In this document: positions 45,001 to 50,918 of the stretch, in pieces
Position numbering within the stretch: the first letter of the stretch is position 1
How the letters are laid out: every line of letters starts with the position of its first letter
NCBI GenBank assembly: GCA_963669155.1
Contig: OZ022579.1
Location: 17,232,540 to 17,296,539 of the forward strand
Origin: Arbacia lixula
Lineage: Eukaryota; Echinodermata; Echinoidea; Arbacioida; Arbaciidae
Reading direction: 5' to 3'
DNA length: 64,000 bases
The notes under the pieces: generated by a model
Told to the model about the DNA's origin: nothing
What the model saw: the letters and a program-made list of their open reading frames with translations, nothing else
The model's database searches: none
Position numbers and translations under genes: made by a program

Positions 45001-45595
45001 CTGCATGCTATTAATAATGTGCAAATTCCTATGAGACATTGTAAACGCCTTGTATTAAGTTTGACATTGATTGCAATTGAATTTCAAATCGAAACATCCA
45101 ATGAAAAGAATCATTGTGTTAAAAACAAAATATGCTTAATAGATACCTTGGTAGTGGAATCATTAACCTTTAAGGGCCTGGTTCTATTGGCCATCCCACA
45201 GCTGAGAGTGGGTGGTTAAATTCCACTCACCTTTATTATAGCCCAAATAAAAGCCATTTTCCATAATCATGCTTGGTACAAAACTTGAGGAAATGTTCAA
45301 ATTTTAAACTGAAATGGACTTCATAATGTTGTGTAAGATTGGAACTGCACATCTTATATTTACATTTGTTTTCTTCTCTTCCATGAATTATTCCATGTTT
45401 TTTTTTTCTTCACTGTGTCTGTGCACCCAGGCCATGCAGCGTATCAAGAAGGACATGCGTCTGAAGATGGAGAGAGAGATCCGAGACTTCCAGGAACAGC
45501 TCCACAGAGATGAGGATGCAGAGTACTTCAGACAGCTAGAAGCAGACAGAATGAAACATGAGCTGCAGATAGCTAAATATAAGGCTCAGCTTTAA
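19439..45595 (+). CDS. CEP95: CEP95 orthologue (centrosomal protein of 95 kDa), complete, 19 coding exons
   Basis: CEP95 (also CCDC45) is a centrosome and spindle-pole protein with an N-terminal calponin-homology-like domain and C-terminal coiled coils. My exon model is 19439-19460, 19981-20106, 21123-21347, 30583-30673, 31411-31547, 32173-32321, 32688-32892, 33689-33857, 34300-34996, 36144-36262, 37044-37255, 38111-38367, 39100-39307, 40815-40984, 41634-41708, 42853-43005, 43482-43615, 44461-44545 and 45431-45595. Every junction is AG/GT and in phase, and the total is 3399 nt, or 1132 residues plus TAA. As I recall it, the human protein is about 820 residues; the extra length here is mainly a Ser/Pro/Arg-rich middle. 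Two blocks match human CEP95 from memory: the N-terminal VANDLF...FVALYEGILG and the C-terminal RARRYYDEF...LFEEG. The weakest part is exon 1 (seven codons, donor GTACCT), which joins in phase to exon 2. Confidence 0.88.
20124..20658. mobile_element. MITE family C, complete copy in CEP95 intron 2
   Basis: TTAA-flanked copy of the element at 15195-15774, with ends AGGGTAACTAAATGAG and CTCATTTAGTAACCCT. It starts only 17 bases after the exon 2 donor, so it has inserted almost on the splice site without destroying GTGAGT. Confidence 0.8.
21365..21617. repeat. (CT)n microsatellite at the start of CEP95 intron 3
   Basis: About 250 bases of CT repeats with a few interruptions (TTTCGC, TTGTGC), starting 18 bases after the exon 3 donor. 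It opens long serine/leucine frames that are not genes. Confidence 0.95.
21796..26510 (-). mobile_element. LINE (L1/Tx1-like clade) antisense in CEP95 intron 3, ORF2 open
   Basis: The minus strand carries a 1260-codon uninterrupted ORF2, about 315 bases of 5' sequence and about 0.6 kb of 3' UTR. The 3' end is an A-rich tail (T-run 21821-21838 on the plus strand) joined to a (GT)n microsatellite. No ORF1 is recognised upstream; beyond 26510 a different repeat begins, so the copy is 5'-truncated just ahead of ORF2 or belongs to a lineage whose ORF1 I cannot see. The 3' UTR contains AC and C runs (22058-22140, 22190-22220). Target-site duplications were not identified. Confidence 0.8.
22413..26195 (-). 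CDS. LINE ORF2: endonuclease / reverse transcriptase, intact
   Basis: ORF2 of a non-LTR retrotransposon nicks target DNA and reverse-transcribes its own RNA at the nick. The apurinic-like endonuclease fills about residues 12-250 (LNVRGLRE, VIFLQET, FFLGGDFNT, ITPDHSGIRL). The reverse transcriptase follows at about 480-760: NYRPITLLNVDYKILSKVLA, VDFEKAFDS (near 617), RGVRQGDPLSPYLF (near 675) and the catalytic ILYADDITIF (near 712). Close to the C-terminus is a CSFCHQG...H...C knuckle (near 1143). Met12 (MSKFTFMSLNVRG) is a more likely start than Met1. Length and motif wording fit the L1/Tx1 group better than CR1 or RTE. No frame break is present, so the insertion is young or the protein may still be functional. 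Confidence 0.88.
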   Translation of the reverse strand: MICSVDLIFATMSKFTFMSLNVRGLRETVKRRNVLEWCKRKGSDVIFLQETYSTIEVEERWKSEWDGPIIFSHGTNHSKGVLVLISSDLNINIGRVETDENGRFILFRCQIQGVKLILGNVYFPTRNNENSQLEFLENLDKYFSGLLDCDHSTFFLGGDFNTIRMGELDYMGPTIIRNTRFKDSLEEFLNKYHLEDIWRKRNQNKRQYTFRQKNPFVQSRLDYWFVSSSLEKLVSDCEILTSITPDHSGIRLQFRNFVDNFKYGKSYWKLNNSLRADKDFVDEMNSYIRELKAQWLSEISNKLILWDFMKMKIREYIIDYSRKKAKVRRYAIKKLEGEIEGLESQLLNAYSKRVVEDIEEKRLSLKRLYDYSRQGIRVRSRAEWFEEGENNVHYFEQLLKSNKKKSVVRELYNRDGRITRDRKDISKLIKTFYQELYATKDDIVQTDSAFLNDIPKLSKDNQDLCEGQVTRAECLEVLKEMKFNKSPGNDGLTVEFYFTFWPVLGDFLVDVFNEVYDKGELSISQKQGVITLLEKKGKDSKYVKNYRPITLLNVDYKILSKVLARRIKQVLSEIIHYDQVGYIKERNIGEAVRLIDDILYYSRNQENGFMVAVDFEKAFDSVSHSFLYEVMELFGFGVSFCSWVKILYKNISSCVMNGGHSTGYFDIERGVRQGDPLSPYLFLLAIEILALAIRRDKIIKGIRFGEHEIRQILYADDITIFVNGANSIKRLQRIFDDFGIVSGLKINTDKTNFFWLGKDNEMPNIPVFGHLVQEIKILGVHFSLNTEIKDNLNYKEILSKIKGLVGWWKERDLSIMGKTHLLKTYAFSKLNYVSSLTVVPPWVFAEVEKISFDFLWSGKDRIKRNIMYQDYEFGGIRMVNFKLFIKAQRIMWLKRLLYGEKNSGWKFLFDYCCESIGGRFIFLCNYETCKLACKLPPFYMEMLQAWQDIDHCRYFENENVNPILFNNKDICLKGKMIFESSLFEKGIYQINHILHRGQLRSVEYFKNLDIKSDSLLTIIDICKIIPRGWKEDTESIKFLQIDTATFNIVLNILGQKRLFCNITSRNIYDHFVRALQNSYRLHIKDGITYFDLTDKEMRDCFLRSRNTTLIRKHREFQFKLLHGVVYTKKQLFKFGFVTNDSCSFCHQGTETYSHVLLNCEKVKQLWKLVIQRFDLVEIRNMEWRDIFLGVSGYSKRKKMCNTLINIMKFVIYKARTEGAVPSIEKIHRIILDYREEEKKIATEMGKLGSHLQKWELAKLN
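26902..27124. mobile_element. MITE family A copy inside the tandem array
   Basis: Starts GAGTACCGAAG and ends CAACACTC, flanked by TA, sitting in the monomer word CTTA/TTTAGTTC. The second complete copy at 27531-27752 sits at the same monomer position, so the MITE was present before or during array expansion. Confidence 0.7.
27531..27752. mobile_element. MITE family A copy inside the tandem array
   Basis: Starts GAGCACCAAGG and ends GAGCACTC. It shares GC-rich variants (CCGCCAAG-like, CAGTCGCCCCGACAACAC) with the copy at 26902, unlike the AT-richer copies outside the array, so the array copies form their own subfamily. Confidence 0.7.
30438..30492. repeat. (AC)n microsatellite upstream of CEP95 exon 4
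   Basis: Imperfect AC run of about 55 bases ending 90 bases before the exon 4 acceptor. Confidence 0.9.
30583..33857 (+). CDS. CEP95: CEP95 exons 4-8: low-complexity middle region, first part
   Basis: Five small exons (residues about 125-374). They encode Ser/Arg/Pro-rich sequence without a fold I recognise: SRSRSEIDDSTRRDRGSK (exon 4), STISGAPDAETRSEDTDS (exon 5), STYMKSAVDLTGGPLSQL (exon 6), WPKAPSTLSSPSPDSKPAPS (exon 7) and RSPRLSSPAATAVTAPS (exon 8). Phases between exons are 1-2-1-0-1-2 in order, all consistent. The acceptors are clear (CTGCCAG, CATTGAG, CGCTAG, TCTGCAG, TCTACAG). The region is expected to be disordered and is the least conserved part of the protein. Confidence 0.82.
32992..33142. 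mobile_element. Small foldback element in CEP95 intron 7
   Basis: Inverted arms of about 50 bases: CCATGTTGCATGTAGGTTTTC at the left minus its last base, with AAAACATATATGCAACATGG at the right, and TCAATGGTAA against TTACCATTGA inside. A related arm is at 1195-1275. No coding sequence. Confidence 0.65.
33430..33651. mobile_element. MITE family A copy in CEP95 intron 7
   Basis: GAGTACCAAAG to CTTCGGTACTC, TA-flanked, 222 bases. It ends 37 bases before the exon 8 start, so it contains or displaces the probable branch-point region of that acceptor. Confidence 0.8.
34300..34996 (+). CDS. CEP95: CEP95 exon 9: large exon of disordered Ser/Arg/Pro sequence
   Basis: This single 697-base exon encodes residues 375-607, more than a fifth of the protein. 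It is rich in Ser, Arg, Pro and Thr with a loosely repeated pattern: RYPALLP/RPYPARLP-like words, SRGAATTS, SRDGYRASPSRSWDG and SRLRGSGRQSS. Acceptor ATCCAG and donor GTGAGG are in phase with both neighbours. Vertebrate CEP95 has no exon of this kind that I recall, so it accounts for most of the extra length. The likely role is a flexible linker between the calponin-homology-like domain and the coiled coils. Confidence 0.82.
35029..35788. mobile_element. TTAA-flanked foldback element in CEP95 intron 9 (~760 bp)
   Basis: Starts TTAACCCTAATCAGGCC and ends GGCCATTTTAGGGTTAA. Inner arms both carry GGGGTTGATTCAACCCCCCC, itself a palindrome. No transposase frame is present. TTAA borders again suggest a piggyBac-type origin. 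It begins about 33 bases after the exon 9 donor. Confidence 0.7.
36144..39307 (+). CDS. CEP95: CEP95 exons 10-13: charged region leading to the helical part
   Basis: Exon 10 (SFMRRKVARRRRVAFEDEGE) and exon 11 (an acidic GEDDDAQMPSA stretch, then RPRKQRSAKGSKKGGRAK) are strongly charged. Exon 12 (residues about 718-803) starts the predicted helices: PLKVQFEDALNRDAQGLMGR and REVKRGVTQQAERRRQAEKK. Exon 13 returns to Ser/Pro-rich sequence (KRSPPSSSKRKRAASSSPTS). The basic clusters could serve as microtubule or nuclear targeting sequences, but that is inference. Just before exon 12 lies a false copy of its first part at 37991-38036. Confidence 0.83.
36415..36480. mobile_element. MITE family A fragment
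   Basis: Left end only, GAGTACCGAATTGTGACATC followed by the GTCGAGACAACTC core; the right half is missing. Confidence 0.5.
36545..37000 (-). mobile_element. LINE 3'-end fragment in CEP95 intron 10
   Basis: The minus strand reads, with breaks, RWTYKLTIWTPRANTRRRG, RWIDDIRKY and AQDRSKWKNDEEAFLQQW. This is the well-known end of the endonuclease-reverse transcriptase proteins of many invertebrate LINEs (RWTxxxxxWxPRxxxRxxGRxxxRWxDDI...W...AQDRxxWxxxEEAF). It ends within 50 bases of exon 11. Inactive. Confidence 0.75.
37720..37920. repeat. Short tandem repeat, about 75-bp unit, three copies
   Basis: Each unit contains AATCTGATAAAC or a variant, then GGCTTAGTTCTGTGACAAG and ATGCAAAAGATCTGTCACA-like wording. 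It lies immediately upstream of the duplicated exon 12 segment. Confidence 0.75.
37920..38159 (+). repeat. 120-bp tandem duplication covering CEP95 exon 12's 3' splice site and first coding bases
   Basis: Two adjacent copies, with acceptors CACGCCAG ending at 37990 and 38110, exactly 120 bases apart. Each has about 70 bases of intron and then the first 48 or so bases of exon 12 (GTACCAAGCAGCGGGGTGTT and on to CGCGCCAGACG). Only the second copy continues into the full exon. If the first acceptor were used, the frame would run through the false exon start, into the second copy's intron part, and meet a stop soon after. The copies differ at about ten positions. Confidence 0.85.
38460..38650. repeat. 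Dispersed repeat shared by CEP95 introns 12 and 15, copy 1
   Basis: Wording such as GTAATCTGCTG, TTAAGCCACACCCC, GCAGTTCCATG and AATTTTGACATC is shared in the same order with 42585-42790. The function or family is unknown; both copies lie in introns of the same gene. Confidence 0.6.
39889..40128. mobile_element. MITE family A copy just upstream of the exon 14 array
   Basis: Diverged left end (AATACCAAAGTTGTG), good right end (TTCAGTACTC), with the TTAGAACCAGTTGTCTTGAC arm. It ends about 28 bases before the first of five copies of the exon 14 acceptor, so the insertion borders the tandem array. Confidence 0.65.
40137..40914 (+). repeat. Five-copy tandem array of CEP95 exon 14's 3' splice site and 5' coding half
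   Basis: The unit is: a CACTGTCACTGTCATTGATT tract, the acceptor TCCACAG, then about 90 bases of coding sequence for LRLGDDDLLPTLMQEFPFL and HTAQRM, then a TTATTATCATTATTAGTACTA-type tract. Acceptors end at 40156, 40311, 40475, 40656 and 40814, so periods are 155, 164, 181 and 158 bases. Copies 1, 2 and 4 run into TAG directly after ...QRM, copy 3 reads on into its spacer, and copy 5 is the true exon. Copy 1 lacks nine bases in frame. All five keep an intact CAG acceptor. Confidence 0.92.
40815..43005 (+). CDS. CEP95: CEP95 exons 14-16: start of C-terminal coiled-coil region
   Basis: Exon 14 (residues about 873-929) encodes LRLGDDDLLPTLMQEFPFL, HTAQRMWAQQMHHMEHLT and a lysine-rich end. Exon 15 (25 residues) is IEEAEKKHEILVNIMKKEL, an obvious heptad pattern. 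Exon 16 encodes LKERRHQEKTLQAKAREQR and ARARRYYDEFRLRAQSRAL, which corresponds closely to the most conserved block of vertebrate CEP95 (NARARRYYDEYRVQ). All three have phase-0 internal junctions. Intron 15 starts with normal sequence but holds a 190-base GA microsatellite. Confidence 0.88.
41010..41300. mobile_element. Foldback MITE in CEP95 intron 14
   Basis: Ends GGCCCCGTTTCATAAA and TTTATGAAATGGGGCC form an inverted pair, with further paired arms GGTGACCTGTTCTTG against GAACAGGTCACC. About 291 bases, no coding sequence. Confidence 0.75.
41900..42095. repeat. (GA)n microsatellite in CEP95 intron 15
   Basis: About 190 bases of GA repeats with occasional GAAA and GGGA interruptions. It opens long Arg/Glu frames that are not genes. 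Confidence 0.95.
42585..42790. repeat. Dispersed repeat, copy 2 (CEP95 intron 15)
   Basis: Partner of 38460-38650 with GTAATCTGCTG, TTAAGCCACACCCC and GCAATTCCATG in the same order; the copies are clearly diverged. Confidence 0.6.
43095..43281. mobile_element. MITE family A copy in CEP95 intron 16, left end lost
   Basis: GGTTCTAAACAACATCAC to CTTTGGTACTC with a TA at the right end. The first 35 or so bases of the family are missing. Confidence 0.7.
43482..45595 (+). CDS. CEP95: CEP95 exons 17-19: conserved C-terminal coiled coil and stop
   Basis: Exon 17 (FKHLFEEGMTIQKARIGELR, KREDYSKQHQMEIESLEN) and exon 18 (YYRDQFSMLAETISKERKD) join through TA|C to give ENYYRDQFSMLAE, the same words as vertebrate ENYYKDQFSLLAE. 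Exon 19 (AMQRIKKDMRLKMEREIRDF, FRQLEADRMKHELQIAKY) ends at TAA 45593-45595. A GA microsatellite starts four bases after the stop, and no AATAAA is evident close by. Copies of the last 100 coding bases are scattered over the next 1.5 kb, so the 3' UTR is highly rearranged. Confidence 0.9.
44035..44180. mobile_element. MITE family C internal fragment
   Basis: Shares the words ATGTCCGAGGTTTG, ACAGGTGAATG and GGGGGAAAGTTGTGAAT with the inner part of the elements at 15195 and 20124; the ends are missing. Confidence 0.55.
44685..44906. mobile_element. MITE family A copy in CEP95 intron 18
   Basis: GAGTACCGAAATG to CTTCGGCACTC, about 222 bases, with both arms carrying TTGTCAAGACAAC and its complement. 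Confidence 0.75.
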
Positions 45596-45596
45596 G

Positions 45597-45655
45597 GGAG
45601 AGAGAGACAGGCAGACAGAGAAAGAGATGGAAGAGAGGACAAGAGAGAGAGAGAG

Positions 45656-45708
<53 letters not shown>

Positions 45709-46067
45709 AAAGGAACAACAAAATGGTGAAAGGGTGCAAGAAGTACAGAAATGAGGAGATGTGGCAGAATGAGATAGCTAGAGGCAAACAGAATGAAAGG
45801 TGAGCTGTAGATAGCTGAGTATAAGGCTCAACTCTAAGGAGGGGAGAAGATGGGAGAAAAGTAGACAAAGAGATGACGAGAAAAGGAGAGAGAGAGAAAG
45901 AAGAAGGATTTTTAAAAACAGCTCCACAGAGATGAGGATGCAGAGTACTTCAGACAGCTAGAAGCAGAGAGAATGAAACATGAGCTGCAGATAGCTAAAT
46001 ATAAGGCTCAGCTTTAAGGGAGAGAGAGAGACAGACAGACAGACAGAGAAAGAGATAGAAAGAGAGG

Positions 46068-46112
<45 letters not shown>

Positions 46113-47095
46113 AGGATTGTTAAAAACAGCTCCAGAGAGATGAGGATGCAGAGTGCTAGCGGCAGACAGAATGAAACATGAGCTACAGATAGTATACAAA
46201 TATTTCATGATAATGAGGGATCTTGTGAAAACTATTTGCACCGAGGTAAGGTGGAGGGCGCGCGGTACTATTTTCCAGAGACTGCAGGTTGAGGGAAAAT
46301 GGTTCCGCACGCCCTCCACTTCACAGAAGGGACCAATAGATTCGAAAAAGATTGCGAAGAAAGATTATGAAATATTTGTTTCATATCCTTCATTAATATA
46401 TTCTTTGTTCATTAATTTAATCCTCACCATGGACCTTGTCATAGTGTCCATGCTCTAAGCTCCGAACGCAGGATCCCGATTCAGATGTTTTGTTATTTCC
46501 TGCGGCTTGAACAGTCCAACGGAAATTCAAGTTGCGCCTTGGCCGCAACACCGCGGGAGTTCCCCCAGCGCGCCTAATGGTTTTCCGCTAGAACACCAAA
46601 AAGCCTGGAAAGAATGTATCGTGTAAATTTTGCGTGTCGCGCATGATTTATTCGGGATGAATCGTTATCGAGACAGGGAAAAAAGGGTGACTATTTTTTA
46701 CATGACGTCATGAAATAGAACTTGTTTTCACCTCTGACGTCACGAAATAGTACTTTTCTTCCCTATGAGCTCTCTTCCTCCAAATAGTTAATCTATTTGT
46801 GGTCATGTCACACCCTTTCAACCAATCAACGAACTGGAATATATTAATGAGGGATATAATAAATATAAGGCTCAACTGTAAGGGAGAGAGACAGATAAAG
46901 AGATGGAAAGAGAGAACAAGAAAGAGAGAGAGAGACAATGGAAGAGAGAGAAAAAAAAGAGAGGGAAACAGACAGAGAAAACGGTGAGAGAGTGGAAGAA
47001 ATACAGACAAAGAAATATTGTGACAGGATGAGATAACTAGAGGCAGACGTAATGAAAGATGAGGTTAAGTATAAGGTTCAACTAAAAAGAAGAGA
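45597..47095. repeat. Scattered copies of CEP95 exon 19's end mixed with GA microsatellites
   Basis: After the true stop, the exon 19 end recurs at about 45765-45840 (diverged), 45917-46016 (nearly identical, including TAAGGGAGAGAG after it), 46125-46192 plus 46857-46880 (split by an insertion), and 47026-47090 (diverged). Each copy is followed by a GA run of 50-110 bases. The 665-base insertion at about 46193-46856 carries AAATATTTCAT / ATATTAATGAGGGATAT words near its ends and in its interior, as a small transposon would. No splice acceptor precedes these copies, so they are not alternative exons. Confidence 0.82.
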
Positions 47096-47099
47096 GTGA

Positions 47100-47515
47100 A
47101 AGAAGTTTTTTTTTTTAAATTCCACTTCAGGACCATAATTTGTGCATAACACAATGAATTGAGAACAGAATAATATGACCATCTCATTTACAATGTGTAC
47201 ATTGATTGAAATTGTAACTTTTGCATTATCATTTGATTTACAGCTATGCAGTGTTCTTTTAACACCCAGTTTATGTTCTGTAGTACATGTACTAGTTACA
47301 TAGAAGTGAGGTGTAATTCTAGGAAGCTTGGGTTAGGATTAGGGTTAGGTTAACCCTCGGCTAACCCTCTTGTATCCGTAACTACATAATGATGGGCAGA
47401 TTGTAGCTGTTAACACTGGTACATCTTATATTCACACATTTGTCTGAAGTATGACTGCTTTAATGAGACTCTGTTCTGTTTTTAAGAACGTTTATGAATA
47501 ATCTCTCTCAATCAA
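47100..47515. other. Spacer, nothing recognised
   Basis: Includes a GGGTTAGGATTAGGGTTAGG stretch near 47330, which resembles a short telomere-like repeat but is only two to three units long. Confidence 0.4.
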
Positions 47516-47517
47516 GT

Positions 47518-47698
47518 ACTGTATACGCCATATATTTTGTGAGTGTAATTTTTCACGAATCAGGACTTCTTGTCAATTTCGCGATTGGTAAAATTTGCAA
47601 TTGTGAAGTACTATGTGCTCATGCCTGTCGTATTCATAGTTTCACGTGTTGTTAAATTCGCGGATAAAAAACCCACGAAATATATGGCGTATACAGTA
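47518..47698. mobile_element. MITE with ~25-bp terminal inverted repeats (181 bp)
   Basis: Left end TACTGTATACGCCATATATT, right end AATATATGGCGTATACAGTA, nearly perfect inverted copies. Inner CGCGATTGGTAAAATT and TTAAATTCGCGG also pair. No coding capacity. Confidence 0.8.
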
Positions 47699-47699
47699 T

Positions 47700-48240
47700 T
47701 GGGCAGAATTATTTCTTCACTAAACAGGTTTAGAGCCAATAGAAAGATGTGCAAATCCCATAAACTAGGTAAGGAAAAAATGTAAATTCTACTGCAGTAG
47801 GCCCACTCCATACAACGATGTGTCAACATAAAAAACGTTTGACACTGGTTACGTTTGTTGAATTTAATTTCTTCTGCCTTTCCTTCGTGACATGTAAATA
47901 TTGATTCCATAACTTAAATATATTGAGGTTATTTTCCCCGCACTGTCCATAATTCTTGAAACACCTGTATTTTTTTGTTGAGCTGAGGATTACACATTCT
48001 GCATGTAAATACGCTTTTTGAGTCTATGAATGGATGAATTGCAGTGTGTACAGAGAAAGGAAATATAGCATTGGACACAAATAAATCATTTGTTGTGCGA
48101 GTGATTATTCAGATCTTAGGATGTTGTTTTTTGAGAGCAGAAGAGAGAGAAAGAGAAGAGGGTGGGAGGGAGAGAGAGGGGAGGGAGGGAGAGAGAGGGA
48201 GGAAGTGGGGGAGGGAGAGGGAGAGGGAGGGAGAGAGAGA

Positions 48241-48292
<52 letters not shown>

Positions 48293-49430
48293 GTGAGAGA
48301 GGGGGAGGGAGAGAGTGAGTGAGAGGGCAGGAAGAGCGAATGTCTACCCGAAGTTAAGCTGGCTTTGACAAAAACAAACACAAATGAAACAAATAAGTGA
48401 AGGTTTGACAAAAATCCGTCAAAGGATAACAGCAATAACCTGTATACTCATCTACGCTACTTCCAGGGAGAGAGAGAGAGAGAAAGAGAGAGAGAGATAG
48501 GGGAGGTGGTGGGGGATAAACTAGAAATAGGACTGAAAAGAGGCAGCGGATAATGTTTCCTGATATCAGATCCTCCTACAATGCAGCTGCTTCAAGGGGG
48601 AGCAAAAGTGAATGAAAAATATTTAAATACAAGTACACTGATAAGACAGCTCATCATGAGATATACTTTAATGGTTAGTCTTAACAAATTTTGGAGTTAC
48701 AGTATATGTCACTCTAATATAATAGCAGAAGAAAATCTCGCAATTGGTCAGGAAATAAACCACTTTATCGCCGACATATCAAGTGTTCTTATCACCCCAA
48801 TCACATTGGAAAATAAAGCATATTGATTTGACAAAGATGAAAATTACTTTTTTGTATAAAACTGCGCATCCCCCCTCCTCCTACCCTGTAGTTAGCAGCT
48901 CGTTTTGAAGTTGCCGATTATAATTGGCAGTTCATTTATCATGAATGTGGCATACTTGAGGTTAGAGTAATGCTTTTCACTGCAGACGTAAATAAAAAAA
49001 TACCGGGACTTTCCCTTTTACTATATCTCAGATCAGTGCTCAATAGATACGCGAGTCGTATTTTCATATCCGCTACTTAAAGGGATAGCTCACCCTGAAG
49101 AAAATGTTGGTTTCAATAAGAGCTGAAACATGAAAGAAACACATATAGGTTTGACGAAAATCCGTCAAGGGATAAAAAAAGTTATGATCTTTTGAAATTT
49201 AGATTGCTATGACGTCACATGCGAGGTGCTCTCCCATACGATGTGTGCAATAATTCCATAACTTGCTCTGTAACAAAAATCACCATTAGTCATTAAGCCT
49301 TTGATCTTCGCGGAAATCAGTAACAAAACCTGGTTTAGACTCCTTTATGTAATGACCGTTTTAGCAGTCATAAGATGAGACAAAGGCACAATTCAATTAA
49401 CAACATTGGCTTTCTGCCCTTTGTAGTAGG
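47700..49430. other. Intergenic: GA microsatellites and MITE B fragments
   Basis: A GA/GGGA run occupies 48141-48330. It is followed by a family B MITE fragment at 48340-48430 (AAGGTTTGACAAAAATCC) and another left-arm fragment at 49076-49260 (TTAAAGGGATAGCTCACCCT, GAAAATCCGTCAAGGG). No exon is recognised. Confidence 0.5.
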
Positions 49431-49700
49431 CTGTAGCAAAGCAACGTGTTTGAGTGCACAAATACCACATATTAATAGTAGATATATGAGAAGAGGATAA
49501 CGAGGAAGTGAAACTCTCTTCAAGCACACCCAGACCAAAATATCGCTGTCTGACAGGAAGGAGTAGCATGTATAAAATATTGCTTAGGAGCGACGAGAGA
49601 GAAAGAGAGAGTTGTAGAGTGGAATTCACTTTCTCCCACCACTAAAAATGCACCTGATCTAGCTGCATTTAAGAAACAGCTAAGCAAAAAACATGCTAAA
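49430..49700 (+). mobile_element. LINE 3'-end fragment (Jockey-like), decayed
   Basis: The plus strand reads in broken frames TLFKHTQTKISLSDR and, further on, VEWNSLSPTTKNAPDLAAF and KKQLSK. This is the typical last segment of LINE ORF2 proteins (F..R.I.EWN.LP......L..FK..L). Short and dead. Confidence 0.55.
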
Positions 49701-49814
49701 GCTATATAACTAAAAGAAGTATATAGCGGCAGCGATTGCATGAATGGCCTGCACGTCTATAGCCTCTTTGAGGCGTTTAAGTGCAGTATTCACAAGACAA
49801 GACAAGACAAGACA

Positions 49815-49816
<2 letters not shown>

Positions 49817-49880
<64 letters not shown>

Positions 49881-50220
49881 GGGGGTGGGTGGTGGCGACA
49901 GAGAGAATTAGAAAAGACAGGCATTGATCTAGAGAGAGAGAGAGAGGGGGGGGTGGTGGTGATGGCAACAGAGAGAATGAGAAAATACAGGCATTGATCT
50001 ATGAAGAGAGAGAGAGGGGGGGGGGTGGGTGGTGGCGACAGAGAGAATGAGAAAAGACAGACATTGATCTATAGAGAGAGAGAGATGGAGGAAAGAGGTG
50101 GAAGGAAAGAGACAGAGACAGAGAGAGACAGACAGACAGACAGACAGAGAGAGAGAGAGAGGGAGAGAGAGAAAGATAGAAAGAGACAAAATATGAATAG
50201 AAAGATAAATGTATATATAT
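49817..50220. repeat. GA microsatellite block with ~70-80-bp minisatellite units
   Basis: After a pure GA run (49820-49877) come about three units of GGGGGTGG-TGGCGACAGAGAGAAT-GAGAAAA-ACAGGCATTGATCTA followed by a GA stretch, ending in GACAGACAGACA. The unit is probably an expanded microsatellite flank. The open frames on either strand are artefacts. Confidence 0.8.
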
Positions 50221-50279
50221 ATTTTTTTTTCTGAAACAGGCGGAAGGTGGTTTATGGTAAAAACAGAAGGCGACAAAAT

Positions 50280-50350
50280 GAGAGAAAGGGAGAGAGAGGG
50301 AGAGAGAGAGAGAGACATACTGTACAAGCAAGACACACCAACAAGAACAA

Positions 50351-50411
<61 letters not shown>

Positions 50412-50480
50412 ACACACACACACAACACACATACACACACACCCCCACACACGCATAATTATACACCCACCTGCACACAC
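50280..50480. repeat. GA, CT and CA microsatellites side by side
   Basis: (GA)n at 50281-50315, (CT)n at 50351-50410 and an imperfect (CA)n at 50411-50495. The CA run abuts a T-rich stretch and then a sequence resembling a LINE 3' UTR (50496-50900), the same order as at 21796-21850. Confidence 0.85.
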
Positions 50481-50918
50481 ACACATACACACACTTTTTT
50501 TAAATCAGTTTTTCTTCCCAATTCTTCAGGTTTACAATTACATAAACATATTCATTTTGATAAAGCCAATTGTACAATTGTATCAACAATAAACTAGCAT
50601 GAAAATCAAATCAATTATGCATGAATATATAAACTTTAAGGCATTTTGCACATAATTAGCGTAACAATTTCATTCACATCCCCTTTGCAATGATTTTGTT
50701 CTGTTCTGTTTAGTTTAACAAACCTTCCGAACTGAGACAATTTTCTACCACAAAACACGAAAACAAACTAATGAAATATAATACATAATATAACACAACT
50801 TCCCATACCTTCTATCAATCTACAGCCTCATATACGCCCACCTAAATCCCTACTCCCTGCCCCCCCCCCCCCCCCCCGACAATACAGCTTCCTATCTTAC
50901 TATCAGTATATAGGCCCT

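Noticed and set aside
47325-47352. Telomere-like GGGTTA wording
   Set aside because: Only two or three imperfect units, too short to be an interstitial telomere tract.
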